NCBI RefSeq assembly: GCF_000428105.1 | Contig: NZ_ATZH01000011.1 | Coordinates: 54,262 to 118,261, forward strand | DNA from: Bacteroides pyogenes DSM 20611 = JCM 6294 | GTDB lineage: Bacteria > Bacteroidota > Bacteroidia > Bacteroidales > Bacteroidaceae | Length of the DNA stretch: 64,000 bases | Direction of reading: 5' to 3' | Part shown: piece by piece, positions 7,641 to 16,355 of the stretch | Layout of the letters: each line of letters starts with the position of its first letter | Numbering within the stretch: position 1 is the first letter of the stretch | Position numbers and translations under genes: made by a program | Notes under the pieces: generated by a model | Databases searched by the model: none | What the model was told of the DNA's origin: nothing | What the model saw: the letters and a program-made list of their open reading frames with translations, nothing else

Positions 7641-10049
7641 TTAGAATTTTAGAATTGTTCTGAATGTAACGTTCGCTCCTCTTGCATGCGCATAGTATCT
7701 GAAGCGGTCGGTATATTCTTTATACAGTGTGTTAAGCATGTTGTCGCCTATCACTATTATCTTCAGCTCCCTATGTCCGGGCAGCTTCATACTCCAGTCA
7801 GCCGTTCCGTTGAGCAGTGCATAAGCAGGCGGAGAGTCGGGTACCAAGTCTTTGTCGGGGTCGTAGCGCTGCTGTTTGGTTACATAAATGCCCGACAGCG
7901 AGACAGAGGCATTGTATTTTCCGTTGTGCCCGAATTGCCACTGATAGTTGCCCGACATGCCATAGCGGTCGGAAGGCATGAAAGGCAGCCACTCGTCCTT
8001 TGTGAGATTACGGGCATAAATCCACTCTCCTTTCATCGTGAAAGTGAGACCTGATAAAGGAGTGACCGCGAGCGTGAGGTCGCCTCCCGTCAGCTTTACG
8101 TTATCTTGCCCGAAAATAAACTTGGGGTATTTCCCGCTGGGGTGATTATGAAAACGGTCTGTCCCTTTTCCGATGGCGTCATAGATATAGTTGTGCACAT
8201 GCTGGTGGAAGAAGCTCGGTTCAATGGAATACCATTCTGTGTGATACTTCATTCCGAACACGGCTTTGTAGCCATGTTCACTCGTCAGACTTCGGTTACC
8301 CACCACCCAATGGCTGCCGTGATGCAGCCCTGTGGCATAAAGCTCGTTGATATCGGGCGGACGCCACGACCATCCGATGTTGGCGCGTGCATCCCATCGG
8401 TCGGAGAATTGATAATGGGCGGCCAAACTGCTGGTGAAATTACTGTACACTTTGAAGTCTTTGTAGTACTTATAACTTTTCAGGCTGGTATATCCATCCA
8501 CATCCATCGCCCTGAAATCGTAGCGCATGCCCAGGGAGCACTGAAGACGTCCGATTTTTGCCTGATGCAGGAAGAAACCTCCTATGGTGAGGGCTGCATA
8601 GTTAGGGATAAAAGCCGGTTGTTTAGTACCCGGATAATTGTAGTTCGATTGATAAGTGCCTGATACTCCCGCTTCGGTCGTCATATCCCACCGTTTCCAT
8701 TTGGCATTCCATAACAGATCGGTTTTATAGGTAGATAGGATAAGGTCCTGCACTGGTATCCAACTGTATTTGTCTTGTTTCCGGTTCTCGAATTCCCATC
8801 TCAGATTGTCCTGATAAGAGAGGATGAGCGACAGTTTGTGCGCCGTGCTAATATCCCATTTGACGTCACCCTTCAAGGTGAAGTGTTGCACCTGCTGAAA
8901 AGGAGGGCGGATGTCGTAAGAAAATGGCTTGAACGAACTTTCGTCAGGTCTTCCTGCCTCGAAACGTGCAAGCAGTTGGTCCAAGTCGGATACCTTGCTG
9001 GCATAATAGATACCGCTTCGCGAGTAGTACAGACTGGTGTAAAGCGTCATCGTGATATTTTTGTTCTGATAGCCTGCCAAAGCCGACATGCTGATGTTGT
9101 TGAATCCGGTATTGTTCAGGGTATATTCGGCAGTTGAGTAGTCTCCGGCTTTCTGATACATACCATGTAGACGCAACCCCACATGTTTATGTCCAATCTC
9201 CACCGTGCCCGTTCCGTTATATCCACGGGCATTGCTGTCGTAGCCCATGTTGACGGTTCCTCCGGCTTTGAGGTGTTGATGTCCATAGGGAAGAGCAGCC
9301 TGATTGAGCAGCACCACGCCTCCCATCGCTCCATACCCGTAGCGTATGGACTCGGCTCCTTTTACCACCTCTATCATGTTGGCTCCACTGTAATCTATTT
9401 CTGGCGCATGATCTTCGCCCCAGCTCTGACTCTCCAAGCGTACGCCGTCGTTCAGCAGAAGAATGCGGCTGCTGTGCATGCCCTGAATGACAGGTTTGGC
9501 AATGGTATTCCCAGTGCTTATGGAGCTTACGCCCGGCACGGTTTCCAGCAGTTTTGCCAAAGAGGCAGAGCTTATCTTTTCGAGCGCGTCCTGCCGGATG
9601 GTGGCTGTTTGCTGCAATACCGAGGTTTGTTTACGCTGGGCAACGACCGTAACTTCCGAGATTTGTTTTATGTCCTCGTGTAGAAACAAATTGATGGTTT
9701 TCGATGCGTCTGCCCTGACAGTCGTCTCCAATGGTGCGAAGCCTATATAGTTGACTTTTACCTTGATGCTTTTGAGCCGTGTTTTAAACCGGATGACGCA
9801 ACGTCCGTCAGCTGCCGTCACTCGTGGTTCTATCGCTCCATCACAATAGACCACGGCTCCCGCAATCGGCTCGCAGCTACCCTCTTGCATCACTCTGAAT
9901 GTTTGTCTCATCTCCGTTTCATCCTTCACTGCTGAGGTGGGGGGCAAAAGTCGGGCACAAACATTACCAGAAGCAAAGGATAGCATGAGCATTATAAACA
10001 GCACTTTACTTTTTATTTTGTAAAATACTGCAAAAAGATTCTTCTTCAT
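7641..10049 (-). CDS. TonB-dependent outer-membrane receptor, probable metal or metal-complex receptor
   Basis: An 802-residue receptor. It has a signal peptide (ending near SFASGNVCA), a carboxypeptidase-regulatory-like beta-sandwich (about 55-125; EPIAGAVVYCDG, VNYIGFAPLE), a TonB box region (ISEVTVVAQR), a plug (about 145-250; LAKLLETVPGVSSIS, then LESQSWGEDHAPEID) and a 22-strand barrel ending in a terminal Phe (TFRTILKF). It is shorter than SusC proteins and has no SusD partner. The LES/GQxWGxxHAPEID plug motif and His-bearing loops recall ZnuD-like receptors. With the His-rich membrane protein upstream, zinc or another transition metal is the best guess; haem or a metallophore remains possible. 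Confidence 0.8.
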   Translation of the reverse strand: MKKNLFAVFYKIKSKVLFIMLMLSFASGNVCARLLPPTSAVKDETEMRQTFRVMQEGSCEPIAGAVVYCDGAIEPRVTAADGRCVIRFKTRLKSIKVKVNYIGFAPLETTVRADASKTINLFLHEDIKQISEVTVVAQRKQTSVLQQTATIRQDALEKISSASLAKLLETVPGVSSISTGNTIAKPVIQGMHSSRILLLNDGVRLESQSWGEDHAPEIDYSGANMIEVVKGAESIRYGYGAMGGVVLLNQAALPYGHQHLKAGGTVNMGYDSNARGYNGTGTVEIGHKHVGLRLHGMYQKAGDYSTAEYTLNNTGFNNISMSALAGYQNKNITMTLYTSLYYSRSGIYYASKVSDLDQLLARFEAGRPDESSFKPFSYDIRPPFQQVQHFTLKGDVKWDISTAHKLSLILSYQDNLRWEFENRKQDKYSWIPVQDLILSTYKTDLLWNAKWKRWDMTTEAGVSGTYQSNYNYPGTKQPAFIPNYAALTIGGFFLHQAKIGRLQCSLGMRYDFRAMDVDGYTSLKSYKYYKDFKVYSNFTSSLAAHYQFSDRWDARANIGWSWRPPDINELYATGLHHGSHWVVGNRSLTSEHGYKAVFGMKYHTEWYSIEPSFFHQHVHNYIYDAIGKGTDRFHNHPSGKYPKFIFGQDNVKLTGGDLTLAVTPLSGLTFTMKGEWIYARNLTKDEWLPFMPSDRYGMSGNYQWQFGHNGKYNASVSLSGIYVTKQQRYDPDKDLVPDSPPAYALLNGTADWSMKLPGHRELKIIVIGDNMLNTLYKEYTDRFRYYAHARGANVTFRTILKF

Positions 10050-10399
10050 ATAAAGAGATTATAGAAAAATAAAATGTGAGTAGTTTCGGAATCGGTTTGG
10101 ACTTGGGCAGCATGTACGCTTTCCTGCATACCTTCTCCTGCAAATGTTTCTGTTTTTGCAGGGAGAATGGTAGATTTTCCCCTTTCTCCGTTATTAGTAA
10201 AGACGATGTTCCAATCTCGTCTTCCGACTTTTCTCCCTTTCAGTCGCCATGCACTTCTTCATATTTTCTCCCAAAAAGAAAAATACAAAAAAGATATGGT
10301 ACAGAAAAAAGAAAGGACGGAACGAAAGAAAGAGATTGCTTCCAAACCAACGATACAAATGCGGCTCCGGAAAAGAACCGCTTCAAAAAAACTTTTGTA
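10050..10399. other. gap upstream of the receptor operon, with a hairpin
   Basis: This is the 350-bp space between the His-rich small gene and the receptor start. It holds an inverted repeat at 10133-10167 (TTCTCCTGCAAA against TTTGCAGGGAGAA, one bulge) that would lie in the 5' leader of the receptor mRNA. The rest is A/G-rich on the plus strand. I see no gene and no clear TAnnTTTG box. Confidence 0.4.
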
Positions 10400-10711
10400 T
10401 CAAAGAGTAGGAGGAGCCCGGAGGCTGATGGTTTTATAAGAATTGCGATACTTGGCGTGTTCTGTCGAAAGGATACTCAGCACACACAACAAGATAAGAA
10501 GTACCGGTGCGGTCGCACAAGATATGGTAAGAGAAGGAGAGAAGAAAGAGGAAAGAAAGAAAATGGTCTCCACTTCGGCTTCGGAGTGTTCATGTTCTCC
10601 CTTGAATGGGTGGGAATGCGAAATAATCACGCCGTTTACCGCATGCGAGTGGGTGAACAGTGTGATGCCTCCCAAATAGGCAATGAATAGCAGAGGGAGG
10701 AACCATTTCAT
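10400..10711 (-). CDS. small His-rich membrane protein linked to a metal receptor
   Basis: A 103-residue protein starting at ATG 10711 (MKWFLPLLFIAYLGGITLFTHSHAVNG); an upstream in-frame start at 10783 would put a basic leader before the signal anchor and is less likely. It has an N-terminal hydrophobic segment, a periplasmic stretch with HSHAVNGVIISHSHPFKGEH (His at every second or third place) and a second membrane helix (about 55-80). This HTH/HSHPF pattern occurs in small proteins next to Bacteroidetes TonB receptors. The histidines could bind Zn2+ or Cu2+. It reads towards the receptor operon, 350 bp away. The role, as sensor or metal carrier, is inferred. Confidence 0.65.
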   Translation of the reverse strand: MKWFLPLLFIAYLGGITLFTHSHAVNGVIISHSHPFKGEHEHSEAEVETIFFLSSFFSPSLTISCATAPVLLILLCVLSILSTEHAKYRNSYKTISLRAPPTL

Positions 10712-10976
10712 TATACTCCTTAGTTTCTTCAAGTTCCTATAAATTCGATTTGCAAAAATAAATCCATTTACGATAAAAAGCAAATAAATATATATATTTA
10801 TGCAACTGTATATTGCAAATACCTATTTCTTGTTATTTGCGCTGAGCTGGCACAAATGGCGCATGCAAGCATGACACTTTATCCGGATGAGATAAAAGAA
10901 CGAACAGATTATGGAAATTCTTGAAAATGAAACGGGAAGCAAGGGAATAAAAGAAACATAGAGAGAGCTGAAATAC

Positions 10977-11028
10977 AAAGAGGCTGCCTCGTTATGAACC
11001 GGAATGTAGTTCAGCGCGACAGCCTCTT
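10977..11028 (-). terminator. hairpin after the MarR gene
   Basis: The arms AAGAGGCTG (10978-10986) and CAGCCTCTT (11020-11028) pair around a 33-nt partly structured loop. On the minus strand the hairpin is followed by TTGTATTTC. It lies 28-79 bp past the MarR stop. Confidence 0.55.
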
Positions 11029-11055
11029 ATCAAACAAACCAAACCCTAACTGATG

Positions 11056-11418
11056 CTAAAACGCATTACTTTGCAAAACTCTCTGAAGCAAATCGGACAT
11101 TTCCAATTCTTCACATACGATTTCCGACAAAGCTTTTTTGCCTTTCCTCGTAAGCGAAAAATACATCTGTCTCTTGTCCACAACTCCCATCACGCGTTCT
11201 ACCAACCCTTTGTCTTCAACAGACCGGATAACCTTGGAAGCATTGGAATTCGTCAGTCCCAATGTTTCGGCTATCTCGCCCGAAGAAAGCCGGTCTACTT
11301 TGGAAAGGCTGCATAGCAACATGCCTTCGTTCAAGCAAAGGTGATGCTTCTTTTCCATTTCCGATTCAAACGCTATCACGGCACGATAGATATCTCTTAT
11401 TCTACACAATGTTTCCAT
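11056..11418 (-). CDS. MarR-family transcriptional regulator
   Basis: A 120-residue winged-helix regulator starting at METLCRIRDIYR (ATG 11418); the longer frame from 11490 would run across its own promoter. The helix-turn-helix is at about residues 45-70 (LSSGEIAETLGLTNSNASKVI) and the wing carries the family signature DKRQMYFSLTRKGKKAL. Two cysteines, in LCRI near the N-terminus and CEEL near the C-terminus, could sense redox state, but that is speculation. The promoter at 11459-11491 overlaps a palindrome, so autoregulation is likely. It lies just beyond the RND/redox operon in the same direction and probably controls that operon too. Confidence 0.85.
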   Translation of the reverse strand: METLCRIRDIYRAVIAFESEMEKKHHLCLNEGMLLCSLSKVDRLSSGEIAETLGLTNSNASKVIRSVEDKGLVERVMGVVDKRQMYFSLTRKGKKALSEIVCEELEMSDLLQRVLQSNAF

Positions 11419-11457
11419 ATCTGTTTCTACTGATTTGTTTTCCGAAATAAATAGATT

Positions 11458-11491
11458 GACAAATATACATTTTATTTGTCCATGTAACAAA
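11458..11491 (-). promoter_or_regulatory. MarR promoter with overlapping palindromic operator
   Basis: Reading the minus strand, TTTG (11488-11491), a 20-bp spacer and TATATTTG (11459-11466) form a full Bacteroidetes promoter. A perfect inverted repeat with 8-bp arms GACAAATA and TATTTGTC and a 7-bp centre (11458-11480) covers the -7 box. This is what an autorepressing MarR dimer would bind. Confidence 0.75.
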
Positions 11492-11522
11492 TATCCTTCG
11501 GAAAACGGATACTTTGTTGTTA

Positions 11523-11708
11523 TTATTTAACGCCTGATTTATCCAGAAAATATTCGAGCGGACAAAATCCGGTAAAAGAAGACTGCACGAGATTGACTCC
11601 TACGAACAAGGGCAAAAGCAACCATGCAGAGGATACAAAATAAGCGAGTGAGGTGCCGGCAAGCACCATGCTGCCGGCTACCAAACGGATGATATATTCT
11701 TTTTTCAT
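11523..11708 (-). CDS. DUF2892 (YgaP-like) small membrane protein
   Basis: A 61-residue protein with two membrane helices (about 7-25 and 28-45) and the DUF2892 end motif GFCPLEYFLDKSG, whose Cys lies at the membrane edge. Relatives occur fused or next to rhodaneses and thioredoxins in sulfur and redox pathways. It starts 4 bp after the PII-like gene stop and is the last gene of the RND operon before the separately promoted MarR gene. The precise role is unknown. Confidence 0.8.
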   Translation of the reverse strand: MKKEYIIRLVAGSMVLAGTSLAYFVSSAWLLLPLFVGVNLVQSSFTGFCPLEYFLDKSGVK

Positions 11709-11712
11709 TATG

Positions 11713-12030
11713 TTATATGAATTTTGAAAAGTTTTCTACTTCCAACACGAATCCATGAACGGGAAATAAATCTCCGCATTCCGCATTGCAATGCTCGATG
11801 CGGCGGATCGCATCGTTGACAATCTCTTCGGGAGCGAAACTGAAGAGCATGAGCGAATTGGTCTTGGCTCCCGAGGCTCCTCTTCCGAACCAATTTAAGG
11901 AAGCCCTCTCTTTACCTTTCTTATATCCGGTAATATTTACCGTACTGAAACGGACAATCCCCGCTTCGTGCAGCAAACGGGCTACACGCTCCTGATATTC
12001 GGCGATACTTAATACGACTATAAGTTTCAT
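11713..12030 (-). CDS. PII-like (GlnB-fold) signalling protein of an RND operon
   Basis: A 105-residue protein with the PII-like ferredoxin fold: strand 1 MKLIVVLSI, helix EYQERVARLLHEAGI, strand 2 STVNITGYKKGKE, a 'T-loop' region around NWFGRGASGAKTN, strand LMLFSFAPEEI, and a final strand VHGFVLEVENF. It differs from true GlnB and resembles the DUF3240/PII-like proteins found in heavy-metal RND loci. It follows the pump gene by 6 bp. It is probably a small-molecule or metal sensor that modulates the pump. Fold assignment is from pattern only. Confidence 0.65.
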   Translation of the reverse strand: MKLIVVLSIAEYQERVARLLHEAGIVRFSTVNITGYKKGKERASLNWFGRGASGAKTNSLMLFSFAPEEIVNDAIRRIEHCNAECGDLFPVHGFVLEVENFSKFI

Positions 12031-12036
12031 AGCTGT

Positions 12037-15000
12037 TTATTTTACTTTGTTCTTCAACATTTTGAAATACAATAACGGCACTACCACGAGGGTGAGCATG
12101 GTGGAAGTAATGGTTCCTCCCATCAATGATATGGCAAGACCTTGGAAAATGGGATCGAACAACATCACAATGGCACCCAGCACCACACCGCCCGCCGTGA
12201 GTATAATAGGTGTCGTACGCACGGCTCCGGCTTCGATGACCGCTTGCTTGAGAGGAATGCCGTCTTTCAGCCGGATATCGATAAAATCGATGAGCAGTAC
12301 GGAATTGCGCACCATGATGCCTGCCAGAGCGATGAAACCGATCATCGACGGAGCGCTGAAGTAAGCTCCCATCACCCAATGTCCCAAAATGATTCCTATC
12401 AGCGACAAGGGAATAGCTGCCAGTTGCACCAACGGAGTGATGAAGTTCTGGAACCAGCCGACAATGAGCATGTATATGATGACGAGCACAAAGAGGAAGG
12501 CAAGTCCCAAGTCGCGGAATACTTCATAAGTGATTTTCCACTCTCCGTCCCATTTCAGCGAGAAGTCGTCTTCCCGTTCGGGTTGCCGGCTGTATTCTTC
12601 GCGGATACTGTAGCCTGCGGGAAGCTGTATCTTCGACAGCTCTGACGAAACATCGGTCATGGCATAAACCGGACTTTCCAAGTCTCCCGCCACTTCGGCC
12701 AATACATAGACTACCCGTTTCTGATTCTTTCTGTAAATGCTCTTCGCCTTTTCGCCTTTTGTCACATCCACCAGATTCCCGATAGGCTCGACTGCGCCCT
12801 GACGACTCACCACTTTCATACTCATCACCTCGTCGATGTTCGATTTGTCTTGTTCGGGCAGTTGAAGCATAATACCCACTTGATTGACGGTCGATGGCTG
12901 ATGCAGTATTCCCACAGGCATGCCGGACAAGGCGCCACGCATATTTTCCACAATCTGCCCGGCAGGGATGCCGCGCTTCATGGCCTTATCTTTATCCACT
13001 TCGAACCGATATTCGGGCTGGTCGCTTTCTACCGTCCAGTCTACGTCGACCACGTTGGGCGTACGCGCAAGAATTTCTTTAATCCGGTCGGCTATCTCGA
13101 TTTGTTTTTCGTAATCGGGTCCATATACTTCGGCCACAACGGTCGACATCACGGGAGGCCCGGGCGGCACTTCCACAATCTTCACGTTCGCACCGAAACG
13201 TTTGCCTATCTCCTGCAGGCCATCGCGCATGGATTTGGCAATGTCGTGGCTCTGCTCGCTGCGTTCTCCTTTATCTACAAGGTTCACCTGTATATCTCCC
13301 ACATTGTCTCCCGAGCGCAAGTCGTAATGACGTACCAGCCCATTGAAGCTGATAGGCGCGGAAGTGCCTACATACGTCTGATAGTTGGTTACCTTCTCAT
13401 TTTTGCCGATGTATATGCCCAGCTCTTTTGCCACAGCTGCCGTACGTTCGAGCGTAGTTCCTTCGGGCATATCGATGACTACCTGAAATTCGTTCTTATT
13501 GTCGAACGGAAGCATCTTGACGGATACGGATTTGGTATAGAATAGTACGAACGAACTGAGCAAAACCACCGTCAGGCCAAGCATAAACGCCCATCGTTTC
13601 TTTCTGCTCTCGAGGAAAGGCGTCGTTATGGCAGAATAAACTTTGTATATGCGGCTCTGATGCAGTTCTTCACCATTTCCCGCCTCTTCGTTGGTTGCGG
13701 ATTCATCGGCATGTTTTCCCTTATATTGAAGAAACAAAAATCCGAAATAGGGTGTCAGCGTAAGGGCCACCAGCAAAGAAAATATCATGGCAATGGAAGA
13801 ACCGATAGGCATCGGGCTCATGTATGGCCCCATCATGCCGGAGACAAAAGCCATCGGCAGAACGGACGCAATGACTGTAAGCGTAGCCAGAATGGTGGGG
13901 TTGCCCACTTCGTTGATGGCATACAGCGCAGCCTGCATGGGAGGCAGCTTCTTCATTTTGAAATGCCGGTACATATTTTCCGCAATAATAATGGAGTCGT
14001 CGGTAACGATACCCGTCACAAACACCAAAGCGAAGAGAGTGATGCGATTCAACGTATATCCCAGGAAATAGTAGGCGAACAATGTGAGCGCAAAGGTAAT
14101 GGGAACGGAAATGAACACCACCAATCCGCCACGCCATCCCATAGCCAGCATCACAAACAAGGTGACGATAATAATCGCTATGGACAAATGCCATAAAAGT
14201 TCGGAAACTTTGTGCGAAGCGGTGAGGCCATAATTCCGGGTTACCTCCACATTCAGATCTTCGGTGATCAAATCTTTTTTCAGTTGTTCCATTTTATCGA
14301 TGGCGACATCGGCAAGCTTCATCGCATCGGCGCCTTTTTTCTTTGCCACTGATATAGTGACGGCGGCATAATCAGAAGGATGCTTGGCACGGAGTTCGGG
14401 ATTGGCCGATCCGAAGCCGAACGAAACATAGTTGCGGGGAACTTCGGGACCGTCTTCTACCGACGCTATCTGATGCAAATAGACCGGGTGACCGTCGGTA
14501 ACTCCCACAATCGTATTTTTAACCTCTTCCACACTTGAAAAGAAGTTTCCTGTGCGAACGGAGTAAACCTTGTCGCCGCTCAATATATTACCGCTATGCA
14601 TTTGAGTGTTATTGGCCTGCAAAGCTTGTACGACCGTACCGAAATCTATTTTGCTTCCGGCCATTTTGTCTTTATCCGGCAAAATTCTCACTTGCCGGCT
14701 TTGTCCGCCTATCACATTGACCTGTGCCACATCGGGAATCTTCTTGATTTCATTCGCTACCACTTCGGAGACTTGGCGAATCCGGTAATCTCCCATTTTA
14801 TCGCTCCAAAGCGTAAACGACAGAGCCGGCACGTCATCGATCGATCTTGTCTTTACCAGAGGCATTGTGGCGCCTTGAGGCATACGGTCCATATTCTTCA
14901 TCAACTCATTGTACAGCTTCACCAGCGAGCGCTCCACATCCTCTCCGACATAGAACTGCACGGTAATCATAGCCATACCGTTCATCGAAGTGGAATATAC

Positions 15001-15252
15001 GTCTTCTACCCCTTTGACATTCGAAATAACTTTTTCAATCGGCTGCACTACAGTGCTTTCCACCTCTTGCGGGGTAGCTCCGGGATAACCGATCATGATG
15101 TCCGCCATGGGAACCTCTATTTGAGGCTCTTCCTCGCGCGGAATAAAATATATACTGAATGCCCCCAACATCAAGAAAGCAACCATCAACAGAATGCTTA
15201 GCTTTGATGTAATAAAGGCTTTGGCAATTTTTCCTGATATTCCTTGTTCCAT
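12037..15252 (-). CDS. RND-family efflux pump, inner-membrane subunit
   Basis: A 1071-residue AcrB/MdtB-type resistance-nodulation-division transporter, full length. TM1 is near residues 15-35, followed by a large periplasmic porter domain (GYPGATPQEVESTVVQPIE). TM2-TM7 include the proton-relay motif GIVTDDSIIIAEN in TM4, with both Asp residues present. A second porter domain starts near 560 and the last helices end with IPLSLIGIILGHW and PIILTAGGVVLGAIVMLFDP. It lies 10 bp after the adaptor gene and forms a tripartite pump with it and the TolC protein. Substrate class cannot be read; it looks closer to the multidrug/hydrophobe branch than to CzcA/CusA, although its small neighbours recall metal loci. 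Confidence 0.92.
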   Translation of the reverse strand: MEQGISGKIAKAFITSKLSILLMVAFLMLGAFSIYFIPREEEPQIEVPMADIMIGYPGATPQEVESTVVQPIEKVISNVKGVEDVYSTSMNGMAMITVQFYVGEDVERSLVKLYNELMKNMDRMPQGATMPLVKTRSIDDVPALSFTLWSDKMGDYRIRQVSEVVANEIKKIPDVAQVNVIGGQSRQVRILPDKDKMAGSKIDFGTVVQALQANNTQMHSGNILSGDKVYSVRTGNFFSSVEEVKNTIVGVTDGHPVYLHQIASVEDGPEVPRNYVSFGFGSANPELRAKHPSDYAAVTISVAKKKGADAMKLADVAIDKMEQLKKDLITEDLNVEVTRNYGLTASHKVSELLWHLSIAIIIVTLFVMLAMGWRGGLVVFISVPITFALTLFAYYFLGYTLNRITLFALVFVTGIVTDDSIIIAENMYRHFKMKKLPPMQAALYAINEVGNPTILATLTVIASVLPMAFVSGMMGPYMSPMPIGSSIAMIFSLLVALTLTPYFGFLFLQYKGKHADESATNEEAGNGEELHQSRIYKVYSAITTPFLESRKKRWAFMLGLTVVLLSSFVLFYTKSVSVKMLPFDNKNEFQVVIDMPEGTTLERTAAVAKELGIYIGKNEKVTNYQTYVGTSAPISFNGLVRHYDLRSGDNVGDIQVNLVDKGERSEQSHDIAKSMRDGLQEIGKRFGANVKIVEVPPGPPVMSTVVAEVYGPDYEKQIEIADRIKEILARTPNVVDVDWTVESDQPEYRFEVDKDKAMKRGIPAGQIVENMRGALSGMPVGILHQPSTVNQVGIMLQLPEQDKSNIDEVMSMKVVSRQGAVEPIGNLVDVTKGEKAKSIYRKNQKRVVYVLAEVAGDLESPVYAMTDVSSELSKIQLPAGYSIREEYSRQPEREDDFSLKWDGEWKITYEVFRDLGLAFLFVLVIIYMLIVGWFQNFITPLVQLAAIPLSLIGIILGHWVMGAYFSAPSMIGFIALAGIMVRNSVLLIDFIDIRLKDGIPLKQAVIEAGAVRTTPIILTAGGVVLGAIVMLFDPIFQGLAISLMGGTITSTMLTLVVVPLLYFKMLKNKVK

Positions 15253-15262
15253 AATCGTGCTG

Positions 15263-16342
15263 TTATTTTAATACGGTTATGCTTTTACCATTATAAAGTT
15301 CTCCGGTGACGTTTTCAATGATTCGGTCGTTTTCATCCAATCCGGACAAGACTTCGATTTGTTCACCCATTTTTTTACCCAATCTCACCCAACGAAGCAC
15401 GGCATGATTGTCGGAACCGACCACATATACTCCGGTGAGCTGTTCGCGGCGGATAACGGAAGACTCATTGATTAAAATATTCCGCAGACTTTCTCCGTTG
15501 CCTTTGCCGGGAATAAAAATACCTGCATACATTCCCGAGCGAAGGTTTGCCTTATCTTTTGCGGAAATAGCGACTTTCATCGCATACTGTCCGCCGGTCA
15601 AAGAAGCGGAAGGGCTCAATTCGCTGATTTTTCCTTCAATGCGACGGCCTAAAGATTTGATGTCTACCTTTACAGAATCACCGACATTGAGATATTGCAC
15701 ATAATTCTCGGGAACAGTGGCCTGAACGTCCATTTCTCCCGACTGTTCAACGACCAAAAGCGGCATACCGGGGCTTGCCATGCTTCCTTCGTCTATCTTC
15801 TTTTGGGTAACCACGCCCGAAAAAGGAGCTTTTATATGCGTATAAGCAAGCATTGATTTCACTTCGTTGAGCGATTGAAGAGCCATTTGTTTTTTTGCAT
15901 CTATAGATGTTTTATTCAGCTCTATATTTTCCAGTTCTTTATCCGATACACTTTTCTGACTGTGCAGTTTTTTAAATCTTTCATAATCGCGTGCCGCATT
16001 CTTAGCCGCGGCTTCGGCTTCGATCACCATGGCTTCGGCCTGGGCTTTCTTCGCTTTCAGATCGTCGCTGTTGACAATTATCAACAATTGTCCGGCAGTC
16101 ACCCTGTCGCCCTGCTTTACATATATTTTATCTACAAATCCCATGTTTCGGGTGCTAATGATGGCTGTTTGCCTGGCGGACACCATTCCACTGACAAAAA
16201 GACCGTCAGCGGTTAACTTTGCAGGTGAATACACTTTTACTCCTACGGGTGCTTCTTCTTTTTTCTTTGTCGCATCGGACGAGCAGGCAGAAAAAAAGGA
16301 AACAGCCGCCATCCCCAATATCATTGTTCGAATCGTTTTCAT
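15263..16342 (-). CDS. RND efflux periplasmic adaptor (membrane fusion lipoprotein)
   Basis: A 359-residue adaptor with a lipobox (FSAC, Cys20). It shows the usual order: first barrel-sandwich half (GFVDKIYVKQGDRVTAGQLL), an alpha-hairpin of about 60 residues (KAKKAQAEAMVIEAEAAAKN onward), second half (THIKAPFSGVVTQKKIDEGS), a beta-barrel domain and the membrane-proximal domain. It connects the pump to the TolC channel across the periplasm. It sits 13 bp after the TolC gene and 10 bp before the pump gene. Confidence 0.92.
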   Translation of the reverse strand: MKTIRTMILGMAAVSFFSACSSDATKKKEEAPVGVKVYSPAKLTADGLFVSGMVSARQTAIISTRNMGFVDKIYVKQGDRVTAGQLLIIVNSDDLKAKKAQAEAMVIEAEAAAKNAARDYERFKKLHSQKSVSDKELENIELNKTSIDAKKQMALQSLNEVKSMLAYTHIKAPFSGVVTQKKIDEGSMASPGMPLLVVEQSGEMDVQATVPENYVQYLNVGDSVKVDIKSLGRRIEGKISELSPSASLTGGQYAMKVAISAKDKANLRSGMYAGIFIPGKGNGESLRNILINESSVIRREQLTGVYVVGSDNHAVLRWVRLGKKMGEQIEVLSGLDENDRIIENVTGELYNGKSITVLK

Positions 16343-16355
16343 AACTGTTTATGCA

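Noticed and set aside
12850..13545. Plus-strand open frame of 231 codons
   Set aside because: Antisense to the RND pump gene; a shadow of its codon pattern.
12037..15252. Heavy-metal (CzcA/CusA) class for the RND pump
   Set aside because: The PII-like and DUF2892 neighbours hint at it, but the TM4 region GIVTDDSIIIAEN and overall likeness do not allow a metal class to be set.
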